Source: Zasmidium citrigriseum (Eukaryota > Ascomycota > Dothideomycetes > Mycosphaerellales > Mycosphaerellaceae). From it: a DNA stretch of 64,000 nucleotides. The DNA lies in the NCBI GenBank assembly GCA_002786025.1, contig NHNW01000048.1, positions 1 to 64,000 of the forward strand, given 5' to 3'. The position numbers and the translations under genes are program-made. Of the stretch, positions 31,252 to 41,279 are shown piece after piece. Positions within the stretch are counted from its first letter, which is position 1; each line of letters opens with the position of its first letter. The notes below the pieces were generated by a model. The model worked only from the letters and a program-made list of their open reading frames with translations. It was not told the DNA's origin and made no database searches.

Positions 31252-32439
31252 ATGAGCCACCCACTCGCCCACGACGAAGAACCCGTCCTCAAACCCCGTC
31301 CCCGCCGTCCCTTCGAGCTCTCCTCCGCACCCAACTCCGCCCCACCAACACCACCCTCCGACGCGCAAAACTTCCCCTCCCAGCTCTCGCAGCTCGACAC
31401 CTCTACTCCACACCCCAAAATGAGCGACGCAGGCACCGGAAGCGCCACACCATCACGGACAAGGTCGTTCCTGAACCTCACTACCTCTACATTGTTTGGG
31501 ATCTACCAACCCGCAGGTTTCGGCACAGAAACCGAGAACCCTACACCATGGGGCACAGGAGCACAGACACCGGCGGATAGTCGACAGGGCAGTTTCGATT
31601 TCTCGAGAGTTACGTTGCCGGATTCGGCGTTTGAGCGGGATGGCATGAATGGGAGGTTGAGGAGACGGAGTACGCAGCCACAGGTACAGATTCGGAAGCA
31701 GGCTTCGTATAGACCGCGGCGAGGGTTCAAAGGGTACGTCTTACCTCTTGTAGGAAGAGTGCTGGCTCTTTTCGGGACTGGGGTGCTGTACGGTCTGCTT
31801 ATTAGCCATTTGCACGACCGCCAGAAATTGGCGCCGGTGGCTGTGAATCTGGACCGTTCGAGGTGGAGTTATCTGGCTACGTGGGGGTTTATTGGCGTGC
31901 TGCTTGGGGAGGCTTTGCCTTGGGCAGATGCTCTTTGGTCAGACGAGGATGAGGATGAGGTGGCCGAGAAAGAGCTTCAGCGCAAGAACGGCCGCGAAAT
32001 GAACCCGTGGATGGATATAGTCCGATCGATTGGGGCTTTTGTGGGCATTGCTTTTGCTATACGGAAACTGCCTTGGCAGTCTACGCTGCAGCTGTCGCTG
32101 ACTCTGGCACTGGCGAACCCGGCCGTTTGGTATTTGATCGATCGCTCTCCGCCAGGATTCATCCTATCGACAGTCGTCGCGCTCAGCGGAACGGCCGTCC
32201 TGCTTGGCATCAACCCAGCTCTGGTGCCCGCTCCTTCGCCGTGGGCGGTTCTGCAGGGCCATATTGATGGACAGGAGAGTCTGAACGAGACATTGAAGGC
32301 TATCAAAAGCGAGGATTTGGTTTTGGGAATCTTTAGCCAGGAGTCGGTGGGCGTTGCAACGTGGATTGCGAGTGTTCTGTTTGTGAGCTGTGTGTGCTTT
32401 GGGAATATTGGCAGGAGGTTGGCGCCGTCGAGGGCGTAG
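31252..32439 (+). CDS. INSIG-domain protein (sterol regulation, ER membrane)
   Basis: INSIG proteins are multi-pass ER proteins that bind sterols and control HMG-CoA reductase stability and, in some lineages, SREBP-SCAP transport. This one is a single exon of 395 residues. Residues 1-155 are a disordered, Pro/Ser/Thr-rich cytosolic extension with the conserved fungal segment TRSFLNLTTSTLFGIYQPAGF. The INSIG domain runs from about 165 to the C-terminus with roughly six membrane segments, including YVLPLVGRVLALFGTGVLYG, WGFIGVLLGEALPWADALW, VRSIGAFVGIAFAIRKLPW and LTLALANPAVWYLIDR. An acidic DEDEDE loop lies between two helices. The product may act on the same pathway as ERG12 in this window; that link is inference. 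Confidence 0.9.
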   Translation: MSHPLAHDEEPVLKPRPRRPFELSSAPNSAPPTPPSDAQNFPSQLSQLDTSTPHPKMSDAGTGSATPSRTRSFLNLTTSTLFGIYQPAGFGTETENPTPWGTGAQTPADSRQGSFDFSRVTLPDSAFERDGMNGRLRRRSTQPQVQIRKQASYRPRRGFKGYVLPLVGRVLALFGTGVLYGLLISHLHDRQKLAPVAVNLDRSRWSYLATWGFIGVLLGEALPWADALWSDEDEDEVAEKELQRKNGREMNPWMDIVRSIGAFVGIAFAIRKLPWQSTLQLSLTLALANPAVWYLIDRSPPGFILSTVVALSGTAVLLGINPALVPAPSPWAVLQGHIDGQESLNETLKAIKSEDLVLGIFSQESVGVATWIASVLFVSCVCFGNIGRRLAPSRA

Positions 32440-32788
32440 AAAGAAATAACAGTTGTAGCTGTAGATATTGGTAGGGGAGGTTTGGATACTCAACGATATC
32501 ATCAATTCTGCTGCTGAGCGAGTGAGGTTCTGAATCATAAGCCTTTTGTCATTCCATTTCGTATCGTGTCTTTTTCGTAAGCCTAAGGGGTATCCGCACA
32601 ACAGAGCAATCGCAACAGATGGCTTGCCGTAGCTTGCGCTGGTCCTGTAGTCCTTTTTCTTCTTCAAAATCTCTCGTCATCTCGTCTTGAATCATAATCC
32701 CCAAAGCCCGTCCCGTGTCACGTCTCTTATCCAAGCGAAACTCGTATCCTCATCCTCTCTTCTGTCCATCTCATGGAGTACTCTTCCC
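32440..32788. other. Convergent intergenic interval
   Basis: About 350 bp lie between two convergent genes. The interval holds their 3' ends and no recognisable feature. Confidence 0.35.
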
Positions 32789-33376
32789 TCACATAAACGC
32801 CTTAGCAATCTGCATCAACCCCCCCGCATTATCCATCCACCCCCCTCCACTGGCCCCAAACCCACTATACCCACTACTCCCATAATACCCGCCTCCCATC
32901 CTCCTCGCACCCCCATCCAACCCAAACGGCAACCTGACTCCAAACTGCCTCATTAACCCGTGAATCGCCCCGCCCGCCGACAACAGCGGCACGATGATCG
33001 CGAAGAACGCTTTCACGGGGTGTCGACGTGCGTAGGACCACAAGTCTCTTATCATGCGCTGCAGTTTGTGAATCAAATAGGAGATGTATCCGTCGCGAGG
33101 ACGCCGGCGGTAGTACGAGGAGGAGGAGTGGGAGTTGGAGGAGAAGATCCCACGCGAGGAGTTGTAATTATTTCCGCCGCCGAAGAAGGAACCCGAGGCG
33201 CTGCGGGCGTAGGAGGGCCGCGTGAAGTAACCTGCGCCGTTTCCTGTGGATTTTGCTGAGCGTGCGGGAGAGATTCCCCTTGAGCGCGAGGTGCTGCGGG
33301 CGCGGTTGCTGCTGTGTTTGTTGGGGTTGAGGTAGACCTCGGAGGTCGAATAGGAGCGGCCGTCGAAGAGACCCAT
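32789..33376 (-). CDS. Conserved-looking small membrane protein, unknown function
   Basis: Reading from the ATG at 33376 gives 195 residues beginning MGLFDGRSYSTSEVYLNPNK. A longer frame upstream is open but lacks any sign of being coding. The N-terminal half is Ser/Arg-rich (SSNRARSTSRSRGISPARSAK). The middle is basic and amphipathic (YISYLIHKLQRMIRDLWSYARRH), followed by one membrane segment (PVKAFFAIIVPLLSAGGAIHG). The tail is Gly/Tyr-rich (GGGYYGSSGYSGFGASGGG). The build resembles uncharacterised single-pass proteins of filamentous ascomycetes. I cannot assign a function. Confidence 0.7.
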   Translation of the reverse strand: MGLFDGRSYSTSEVYLNPNKHSSNRARSTSRSRGISPARSAKSTGNGAGYFTRPSYARSASGSFFGGGNNYNSSRGIFSSNSHSSSSYYRRRPRDGYISYLIHKLQRMIRDLWSYARRHPVKAFFAIIVPLLSAGGAIHGLMRQFGVRLPFGLDGGARRMGGGYYGSSGYSGFGASGGGWMDNAGGLMQIAKAFM

Positions 33377-33880
33377 TGTGAGGTTTGGGCGTAGGGCTGG
33401 TATCGATATGCGTTTGCTGGTTCCGAATCCGATTGGTGATGTGGACGAAGGGGATTGGTTGAGGTGTGCTCGTGAACCAGGTATGAAGGCAGATCCCCTG
33501 TCGAAGATCGTGATGTGTTGGCAGTGAAGTGAAAGAGTGAAAGCTCGCCGTCGACTTTCCAGCATGAGGTTCCAGCTCCAATGCGCCTTGCTTGAACAAA
33601 ACGAGGCTGGGGACTTTGACCGCTGGAGAGGCGGGTTGACTTTCAGGGCAAGCTCGACCCCTTCGAATGCGGTTTAGGCTGTGGATGCAGCCGCGAGCTT
33701 AATCGGACCCACTTCCCACGTTTCTCGGCTTCAACTCACGGGAGAGAGTTCTTCCTAGAAATACCCAGAGTTGCCCGCCATGTCAAACGAAATTCATAGA
33801 ACAGCTTTTGTATGTTCAAGAACGTGTACAGACCTTTTAAGTATTTTCTTCATTTCAGCCTTACCCGCTCTACGACCAGG

Positions 33881-35243
33881 ATGAAGCACCATTTGATGAT
33901 CGGAACCTGGTATGTGTGCTTTATTCCGACCTCACCTGCATCGAAAACCCACATGTTCGCTGGCAGGAATCCACTGGGAGATGCATCGAGACTTTCAAAG
34001 ATTTCTACCCCGATAATTTGGCGGCAGATGGATGATGTGGCAAGACGGTGATTTGCTGATGAGATTTCTAGGACGCCACCAGGTGCCATTTTTACTGTTG
34101 CCTTTGATGATGAGACGCATTCGCTGGAGCTCGTTAAGCGGACCGAGATTCCTGAGGATCAGCCAATCTCGTGGATGACTTTTGATGTAGGAACCTTACA
34201 GGCCTGGTTTGGAACTCGCTTGTGACTAACGTGTCGGGCATCAGCATGCGAGAAAGAACATCTATGGCGCCGGCATGAAGAAATGGGGCTCTTACTCTGT
34301 TCAAAGCCCAACGGAAATCAAGCATGATGCATCGCTACCCATGGGAGGCCATCCGCGAGCCAACGACGCGGACACCAAGACGAGAGCCATCTTTGTACTG
34401 GCCGCGAAGAAGGCGCCGTATTGCGTTTATGGGAATCCGTTCTATGACCATGCTGGCTTTTTGAATGTGCACAGTGTTGATGAGGCCGGGAGGTTGAAGG
34501 AGAACATTCAAAATGCGGAACTGGACGAACGGTCTGCTGTGCATGGCATGGTGTTTGATCAGCCCGAGGAGTATTTGTACTCAGCGGATATGTGGGCGAA
34601 TAAGATTTGGACTCATAAGAAGGTGAGAAAACATCAAGTTCTCCTGGAGTTTTCGACGATACTGATTGTCTTCCAGGACATGCAAACCGGTACCCTCACC
34701 CTCGTCGGCAGCATCGAAGCCCCCTCCCCCAACGACCACCCCCGCTGGGTCGAACTCCACCCCTCAGGCGCCTACCTCTACGCCCTAATGGAAGCCGGCA
34801 ACCGCCTGTGCATCTACCTCATCGACCCCGCCACGCACCTCCCAGTCTACACCCGGACCTCCTACTCCCTGATCCCACCCAACTTCTCCACCTTCCACCC
34901 CAAAATGTACCGCTCCGACGTCGTCTTCTGCTCACAATCGGGCGAGTACCTCTTCGCCACCGCGCGCTCCAACTCGGAGAAGTTGCAGGGGTATATTTCA
35001 GTTTTTAAGTTGGGGCACGAGGGGCAGGTTGAGAGGAGGATTTTGCTGCAGCCTACGACTACGAGTGGGGGCCATAGTAATGCGGTTAGTCCTTGTCCGT
35101 GGACGGATGAGTGGGTTGCGCTTTGTGATGATGAGAAGGGGTTTGTGGAGATTTGGAGGTGGGAGGGGGAGGTTCTTGGACGGGTGGCGAGGTTGGATAT
35201 TAAGGAACCGGGGTTTGGGATGAATGCTATTTGGTATGATTGA
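33881..35243 (+). CDS. Carboxy-cis,cis-muconate cyclase-type lactonase (beta-propeller)
   Basis: Fungal 3-carboxy-cis,cis-muconate lactonizing enzymes are seven-bladed propellers of the protocatechuate branch of the beta-ketoadipate pathway. Four exons are inferred: 33881-33909, 34072-34186, 34245-34622 and 34677-35243. The introns are 162 nt (GTATGT...TCTAG), 58 nt and 54 nt; the last is in phase and stop-free, so it is easily overlooked. The product has 362 residues. It starts MKHHLMIGTWTPPGAIFTVAF, with the EIPEDQPISWMTF, GGHPRANDADTKTRAIFVLAAK and HGMVFDQPEEYLYSADMWANK blocks, and ends EPGFGMNAIWYD. There are no other pathway genes adjacent. Another lactonase of the same superfamily remains possible. 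Confidence 0.85.
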
Positions 35244-35442
35244 AGAGGGAGGTGTCACAGCCACACCACTGGCTCTTCTTGGAACGCACAATTGTAACAC
35301 GACGCCTTGCATACAAAGACCAAGTGCGACACAATCGTTACACTGAAGCGCCGCCTCAGCTGAGGATACCATCAATCCAGGAGCTGACACTCCGCGATCT
35401 TTAACGGCATCCACGCAACTTTCATTCTGTCTCCAGCAAACC

Positions 35443-36405
35443 ATGGAATCCACAACGACCGCTGCACTGACGTGGACCTTCACCCCACCCCGATACTGCC
35501 TAGGCAATACCTACAATATCGGGCCCTCCGGCCCGGACACCCTCCTTCCTGCCAGTGGGGTCAAAAACGCGACTATACTTCAAGGCGTGACGCCAGATTG
35601 CTTCCCTTACAACTTCGCCCCTGCTTCCGTCACAAGCTATGAATCCAGAGATACATACAGCGGAACGACCGAGCTCGCTCGTCTGGAGTCATTCTTCTCA
35701 CCTGGAATGTTCTGTCCCGATGCCTACACCACCGCTGAGATCAGCTCTGGACGCCAGATTCCGACGCAAACCTCGGGTGCCATCCGTGGGCAAAGAACCA
35801 TGGCAACTTGTTGTCCTAGGTATGTTCGCCCTAGTGCCGTTTCAAGTCGAAGATGCTCAAGATACAGATGGTTTACAATCGACAACAACCGGTGCCAAGT
35901 AGAAGCTTCTGAAGTCGCGGTGCGGGTCAATGCAACCATTACCTCAAGACTGACGGCAGCTGTGCGGGCATTTCCTATTGTGGTGGCATGGGAGAGCAGC
36001 GATCTGAGCTTCTTCTTGCCGAGCAGTACTTCTATGTCAACCTCCTCGACTCCTCCAGTAGCAAACGTCACCTCGCAACCACATCTCACTCCAGGGGCAA
36101 AAGCGGGAATCGGAATTGGTGCAGGTACTGGGAGTCTGGTGATATCCCTCTTGGTCTTCACGCTCTGGAGGCTGCAAAAACGCAGAGCAAATATGGTCGC
36201 GGTCAGTACCGAGATCTACAAACCCTCAGACGAAGCTGTTGGAGCGCCAGAGCTCGACCATGATGGTGCTTTGCAGGAGGTCGATGGAGTGGGCAGGCCT
36301 CCGGAGGCTGATGATAAGAATGTAAGAGCTGAGCTTGAAGCACGGTGGAAAGGCTGGGAGCTCGCTGCAAGTGAAAAGAAGAGTCGGAGATGGTCGATGC
36401 CTTGA
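35443..36405 (+). CDS. Single-pass surface protein, Cys ectodomain plus GWE tail, paralog A
   Basis: Two exons are inferred: 35443-35819 and 35868-36405. A 48-nt in-phase intron (GTATGT...ACAG) is placed where paralogs B and D have theirs; the product has 304 residues. The N-terminal domain has CLGNTYNIGPSGPDTLL, GVTPDCFPYNF, FFSPGMFCP and ends in TCCP. A Ser/Thr/Pro stalk follows, then a glycine-rich membrane segment (AKAGIGIGAGTGSLVISLLV) with a basic stop-transfer (RLQKRR). The cytosolic tail ends in AELEARWKGWEL. No cleavable signal peptide is visible, so an N-out reverse-anchor topology is inferred. Function is unknown; the build suggests a receptor or wall sensor. Related relics and secreted enzymes lie in the next 8 kb. 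Confidence 0.8.
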   Translation: MESTTTAALTWTFTPPRYCLGNTYNIGPSGPDTLLPASGVKNATILQGVTPDCFPYNFAPASVTSYESRDTYSGTTELARLESFFSPGMFCPDAYTTAEISSGRQIPTQTSGAIRGQRTMATCCPRYVRPSAVSSRRCSRYRWFTIDNNRCQVEASEVAVRVNATITSRLTAAVRAFPIVVAWESSDLSFFLPSSTSMSTSSTPPVANVTSQPHLTPGAKAGIGIGAGTGSLVISLLVFTLWRLQKRRANMVAVSTEIYKPSDEAVGAPELDHDGALQEVDGVGRPPEADDKNVRAELEARWKGWELAASEKKSRRWSMP

Positions 36406-36650
36406 TAGCCGGTAAGTCTGGCGAAAGATGCCGTTTGGAGGACAAAGCGTCATTGGTGCTGACTTCAGCCAATGTGGCCCTCTGCCCGTTTGTTCACGTT
36501 GCTACACCTGGAACACCGCCACACGTCTCACCCGAAAGACAGACACCTGTGCTACCCAGGTACAAGGAAACCTGCTAACAGAGATGCTTAGGACAAGGTA
36601 ATATCTTGCATTTCAGCTCTACTCCCCAATTTGCTGCATCTTCAAGAAGC

Positions 36651-37805
36651 ATGAGCAGTCCGATCATATTTCCCAGATTGACTACATTTTTCGACCCACC
36701 ATCTTCTTGTCTCGGAAATACCTTCACTCCCTTACCGCAAGGTCCCGACAGCCTAGTCAGAGCTTCGACATGGACTGTCTATCGAGGGTTCAAATCCAGC
36801 TGCTTCCCCGAAAGCTACAACTATCTTCAGAGTCCAACTTACGTGCAAGTCCCGACGACTACTTGGACTGTGTATGAGACCTCATACACCACGGACGTGG
36901 CACTGGTGGCGACATTCTTCTCTCCTGGCTTGTGTCCAATGGGATATAGGACTGTGGATGGATATGCATGGACCAAAACCAAGCCTACATTGGCAACGAA
37001 GACATCCGGTACATGTTGCCCTAAGTGAGTCTAGCAAATCAAATTCCACAGGGTGGCGCTAATAGGAATCGCCCTGAACAGCTCGAGAACGTGGTCGTAC
37101 TCATATTGCGCGGGCCCAGAAATACTCACGGTCTACAATGGCTCGCAGTCGACAACAGTCTACGGAACGATCATTGACCTTCCGGTCGTGGTGGAGTACC
37201 AATCATCAGATCTGAGTCTACTGCCAGCCGCCGTAGATCCAATGACGACGAGTCAACGATCTACCGACACTATTTCGTCAACCGGAGCGACGACGTCGTC
37301 GTCGTTGGAGCTCACGATCCCGCCCTCGAGCACGACACCACCTTTCGTATCGACAGGCCCAGTCACTAGCGCCGTAGTATCCTCAAGTCCTCCACCTTCA
37401 GATACGGCCTCTGTGCGGTCAGATATGCCACCACAAGCGAAAGTAGGGATTGGAGTAGGTGCGAGCATAGGAAGCATCTTGATTGTGCTATTCGCCGTCC
37501 TGATCTGGATGGTTCGAAAGCGACAATCGAAGAGCAACGATGTGGAACATGTTCAAGCCTATGAGAAACCTGAGCTGTCTGGCGCCAGCAAGCCGCTCCC
37601 GGAGCTAGAGAACGAGATCGAAGGAGAAGCGAACCCTCAAGAAGCGGAAGATAGCGTCAAATACGAGCTTGAGGGAGCGTGGAGAGGCTGGGAAGTCCAT
37701 GGTAACACAACAACGTCCGAGAACGAGACACAGGAGGAAGTAATGCAAGAATATGGAAACGAACGAGGGGATGATATCGATACGATCAGTCCTGTCAGTG
37801 GTTGA
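36651..37805 (+). CDS. Single-pass surface protein, Cys ectodomain plus GWE tail, paralog B
   Basis: Exons 36651-37024 and 37082-37805 are joined across a 57-nt intron (GTGAGT, CTAAT branch site, ACAG) in phase 2; the product has 365 residues. The ectodomain carries CLGNTFTPLPQGPDSLV, a CFPESYNY block, FFSPGLCPMGY and TCCP. The second exon continues with TWSYSYCAGPEILTVYNGSQ, a long Ser/Thr-rich stalk, the membrane segment AKVGIGVGASIGSILIVLF, a basic RKRQ, and a tail with ELEGAWRGWEV near the acidic C-terminus. Two nearer AG sites would give introns of only 27 or 41 nt, and the latter breaks the frame. The first in-frame ATG is 36651. Same orientation as paralog A, 245 bp downstream. Confidence 0.8.
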
Positions 37806-37857
37806 GATGCCGGTGAGGACAAGTAATACTAGAAGCTATAGCGTATATGAGTAGGTG

Positions 37858-38880
37858 CTATGTAGAGTACTTAGCAGCTACAATATTCTCATGTACAGAA
37901 TTCTCTGTAGCATCGAGCGGGAAACCAGAGGTAATAGCCCCTTCATAGAATGTTCCTTCGCCTACATTGCTGTTGTCACCACCGATGCCAAGGACAATGC
38001 CCCCCTCTTTCCTCATCGGGTTGAACTTATCTGGACGTTCTCCACTGTAAGCCGTCTTCAAGGAGCCAGACGCAGTAGCGCTTCCACCACGAATTGCCCA
38101 AAAGTTGCCTGAGTTGCCTTTGATAACAGCGTGGAGGAAACGTGCTGTCCTCGACGGGTTGTTTGTGTTTCCGCCCAGTGTCTTGCCCCCGTACAGTCCA
38201 CCTTCCAAGTCCGCTTTAATCCATGGACCACTGCCGCCATCGGGCGGCCCACGGCCTGCTTTGCCAAAAGTAAGAGACTCCATCGTACCGTCGCCGTCAT
38301 CGTTGTTGGTCGTCTCTGCATTTCCATAGCCAAAGCAGCACTTCGAATTGTAGTGCGTGCCGTCCAGAACGGCATAAATGCCTTCTGGTTCGTCTTTGAC
38401 GGCAATCCCTGTTGTGTTGTTGTTGCGGTAGCCAGTCTTCGGTGACACGTAGACGCCGTAAACTCGATGGCCGTTTAGCGTAATTGGTGCACCTGTCGCT
38501 GGTGCAAGGCTGTCGTAACCTCCTGGCTGTGGACCCTTGAAGAAGGATCCTGGCGGTGCCTGAGTCAAATGGTTACCATTTCCTGACTGATCGTAGATGA
38601 TCGATATTAGACAGTCTGAGTTCGTGCAGAAGTTATCCTGAGCAGATGCATTTGCAACGCCTCCAGCAGAGAGAGGTTCAACGTCCATTGTGCTTCCATT
38701 GTAACCTTGCGAGACTTGATACAAGGGGCCAGCATATGCGTCGAATAGTGCCCGGGTCGTGCTGTGTGCGGCGACGCAGGGGGTGTTGCGAGAGCCATAG
38801 ATGTCGCAAGGACCGGCATTTGCGGAAGACAGTAGGAGCACAAAGCCAAGCGCTGAATTGAAGTTGGATAGTTGCATCAT
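37858..38880 (-). CDS. abfB: GH54 alpha-L-arabinofuranosidase, catalytic domain only
   Basis: It removes terminal alpha-L-arabinofuranosyl groups from arabinan/arabinoxylan and is secreted. It is a single exon of 340 residues. A signal peptide (cut near ANA-GPCDIYG) leads the GH54 beta-sandwich: GPCDIYGSRNTPCVAAHSTT, the NFCTNSDCLISIIYDQSG block, the nucleophile Glu in CCFGYGNAE (E189) and the acid Asp in GIGGDNSN. The frame stops right after the catalytic domain (ENIVAAKYST). Classic AbfB enzymes continue with an arabinose-binding CBM42 of about 160 residues. That domain is absent here, and only about 50 bp separate the stop from paralog B. It faces paralog B tail to tail. Promoter TATA at about 38944. 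Confidence 0.92.
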   Translation of the reverse strand: MMQLSNFNSALGFVLLLSSANAGPCDIYGSRNTPCVAAHSTTRALFDAYAGPLYQVSQGYNGSTMDVEPLSAGGVANASAQDNFCTNSDCLISIIYDQSGNGNHLTQAPPGSFFKGPQPGGYDSLAPATGAPITLNGHRVYGVYVSPKTGYRNNNTTGIAVKDEPEGIYAVLDGTHYNSKCCFGYGNAETTNNDDGDGTMESLTFGKAGRGPPDGGSGPWIKADLEGGLYGGKTLGGNTNNPSRTARFLHAVIKGNSGNFWAIRGGSATASGSLKTAYSGERPDKFNPMRKEGGIVLGIGGDNSNVGEGTFYEGAITSGFPLDATENSVHENIVAAKYST

Positions 38881-38943
38881 GATAGGTAGACCTGCTTAGA
38901 GTATTCTAACAGCACGATAAACGTCCAAAGTGAAGTAGCCTGC

Positions 38944-38949
38944 TTTATA
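38944..38949 (-). promoter_or_regulatory. TATA box of the GH54 gene
   Basis: TATAAA on the minus strand lies about 65 bp before the ATG at 38880, as expected for an inducible secreted enzyme. The call rests on motif and distance only. Confidence 0.55.
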
Positions 38950-39503
38950 AGGACATCGAAACCCTCGCGACCCATGAGTGCATGCTCATTAGGCGATGAT
39001 TATAGGGCCATCAGGACGAAAGGAACGAATGTGCACGACCTCCAACGGAAGCATGGCCTTTGCATTCTGCGGCTAGCACTCTACTACTAACTTGCCAGGG
39101 CGAAATATACGGCATGCAGATGTAAATGATGCAGAGAGTCGGCTATGTGGATGGTTAGCTTTGGCTGTCAATGAGCTACGGTGGCTGTAAAGCCAGAATT
39201 GGCACTAGAGAGGCTAACACTACATTAGGGCGAGACGCTAGAAGTGGAGGCGTCAATGAAGGAGGGTAACGAGAACTGGAGAAGTAGACTCATCAATAGA
39301 ACGAGTCATCAACACGTAGAGTCGCCGATGGTCAGAGGCGCCGACATAAATTAAAGTCATCATAACGGAATGTGCGTGAATAAGGCTGTCGATGGGAAAC
39401 GTTATGGGAGGAGCATTCCCAACGCCCCAGGCAAGCCATCAAAAATTGATCGACACTTGTTACCGACCAACAAGCTCCCACCTCGATCACGCATCGAGCC
39501 GAC

Positions 39504-39872
39504 ACGAACTCAATTTGCCGTTTGAACCTGACCTTCCGATTATGGCCTGGATCAAGCCTTGTAACGAATGCTGCAGGTAGGGCTGCCAGGGGACATGAGC
39601 GATGGCAACGCAGCGATGGTATACTTCTCTAAGCTCAAGTCGCTATTCCAAGCTACAAACCTCACTCGAGAAGCTAGACCTCACGTTGAAACGAACTCAA
39701 TTTGCCGTTCGAACGTGACCTTCCGATTATGGCCTGGATCGAGCCTCATAACGAACGTGGCAGGTAGGGCTGCCAGGGGACGTGGGCGATGGCAACGCAG
39801 CGATGAAATATTTATCTAAGCTCAAGTCGCCATTCCAAGCTACAGACCTCAGTCGAGAAGCCATACCTCAAC
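39504..39872 (+). repeat. Tandem duplication of promoter/5' leader (period 187 bp)
   Basis: Copy 1 (39504-39690) and copy 2 (39691-39872) are direct repeats of about 187 bp with roughly 10-15% difference. Both run from ACGAACTCAATTTGCCGTT through CCTTCCGATTATGGCCTGG to TCGAGAAGC-ATACCTCA or its equivalent. Copy 2 ends exactly at the ATG of the downstream secreted-protein gene, so the unit is its proximal promoter and leader, doubled. The rest of 38950-39503 holds no recognisable gene. Confidence 0.85.
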
Positions 39873-41094
39873 ATGCTCAAACACTTCACCACAAACGTGC
39901 TCCTATTTGCTCTTGTGTGTCATGCCGCTCGGCCAACCGCCAACTTGACAGGCTACCAGATTGTAGCTAATGTCACTGACCCTTCTCTTGGTCGAGACTC
40001 TTGCTTCTCCGCTAGAATCGGAAACCGTAACTTGTGGACATGTATGTTGGACCGACTAACGGGATGGGTCAAGCCGACATGAGCTAATCAGCAAAGGTCG
40101 CGACACCAAAAAGTACCCTTCAAAGGGATTTTTGTCAAGCGCAACCGCGGGCTGGTCCGACCTCACCTCCTCAGGAGGAGCAGCGATCCAAGCCGGTGGG
40201 CCTGTTGGAAAGGCATCGAATGGCACTAACAATATCCTTTTGATGTATGGCACCCAAATTGCGGCCAACTTGCCCTACTATCCACTTGCGGCTAACCCTT
40301 GCGGTCATGGAGGCGGCTGCGATGACAAGACTCGATGGGTTTCATGGCCTGACACTGGCCCCTTGGTCGCAAACACTGCATCAGACGGGACCATCACGGC
40401 CTATACCTGGAATCCGGAGTCACACCTTGACGGCCTCAAAGCCCTGAATGCGCCTACACCGCACTCTCTATACAGGACGACATACAATCCCAGCACTGTT
40501 ACTGACAAGAACGCTCTGCCGTTGCCTGTGATTGTAAATACGACAGGTCCGGATCCGAACTACTTTTGGAAGTCAGGGCAGATCGGGTATGGCCGCATAG
40601 GCAATATCGTCCTCGATGGGGTCGCCTACCTCTACGGTCACAACAAAGGCCAAAATGCTGGCGTCGCTCTCGCCAAAGTTCCGCTCACGTCCATTGAGGA
40701 TATATCCGCCTATTCTTACTACGTTAACGGCACATGGACGCCAGACGCTCCAACATTAAACGACACGGCCGCAACACAAGTCGGCAACCTCACGGGTACC
40801 ACGGATGGCTCCTTTTACTACTCAACGTACTACAAATCCTGCATCTACATCGGCGCCTGCAAGCCAATGAGCTGCGATTTCTGTCTTTCAACTGCCCCTG
40901 CTCCCGAGGGTCCCTGGATCAAGCCGTATCCGATCACGTCTGGGGTGAAGTGCGGAGATCAGGGAGGGTATTCGGCGGCTGCGCACCCAGATCTGCTGCC
41001 TAATGGGAAGGGGAATGCGATCTACCTGACTTATACGCAGGCCTTTGAAGACGAGGGTTTTATTACACCGCTGATTTATGTGCAATTCGAGTAA
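39873..41094 (+). CDS. Secreted DUF4185/GH43-like beta-propeller protein
   Basis: Exons 39873-40041 and 40097-41094 are joined across a 55-nt intron (GTATGT...AAAG) in phase 1, giving LWTCRDTKKYP and 388 residues. A signal peptide (MLKHFTTNVLLFALVCHA) is followed by a five-bladed propeller-like fold, with GRDSCFSARIGNRNLW, a loop with the cysteines of NPCGHGGGCDDKTRWVSWPD, and YAY/YYST strands. The C-terminal block CGDQGGYSAAAHPDLL is typical of fungal DUF4185-type proteins related to GH43 enzymes. A polysaccharide-active role is likely, but no catalytic residue can be named. Many NxT/S sites suggest glycosylation. The gene sits between GH54 and the relic of a surface-protein paralog, and its promoter is tandemly duplicated. 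Confidence 0.75.
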
Positions 41095-41279
41095 ATGCAT
41101 GTGGGCTTATCTAGGCTGTTCTATTCCATCGCAGCATCGATCAGACAGGATCCGGGCGATTTCTTCCAGTAGCTCATGCAATAGAGGAATGAATACGTGT
41201 TGTGTTCAGTGCGATTTCGAAAGAGTTCTGCGAGTAGCACTGTCAACTATTTGCCAATGTATTAAAAGTGGCTATCGCT

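Noticed and set aside
37025..37065. Shorter introns (27 or 41 nt) for paralog B
   Set aside because: 27 nt is below the usual splicing limit and 41 nt puts exon 2 out of frame. The 57-nt choice has a branch site and matches the paralogs' phase.
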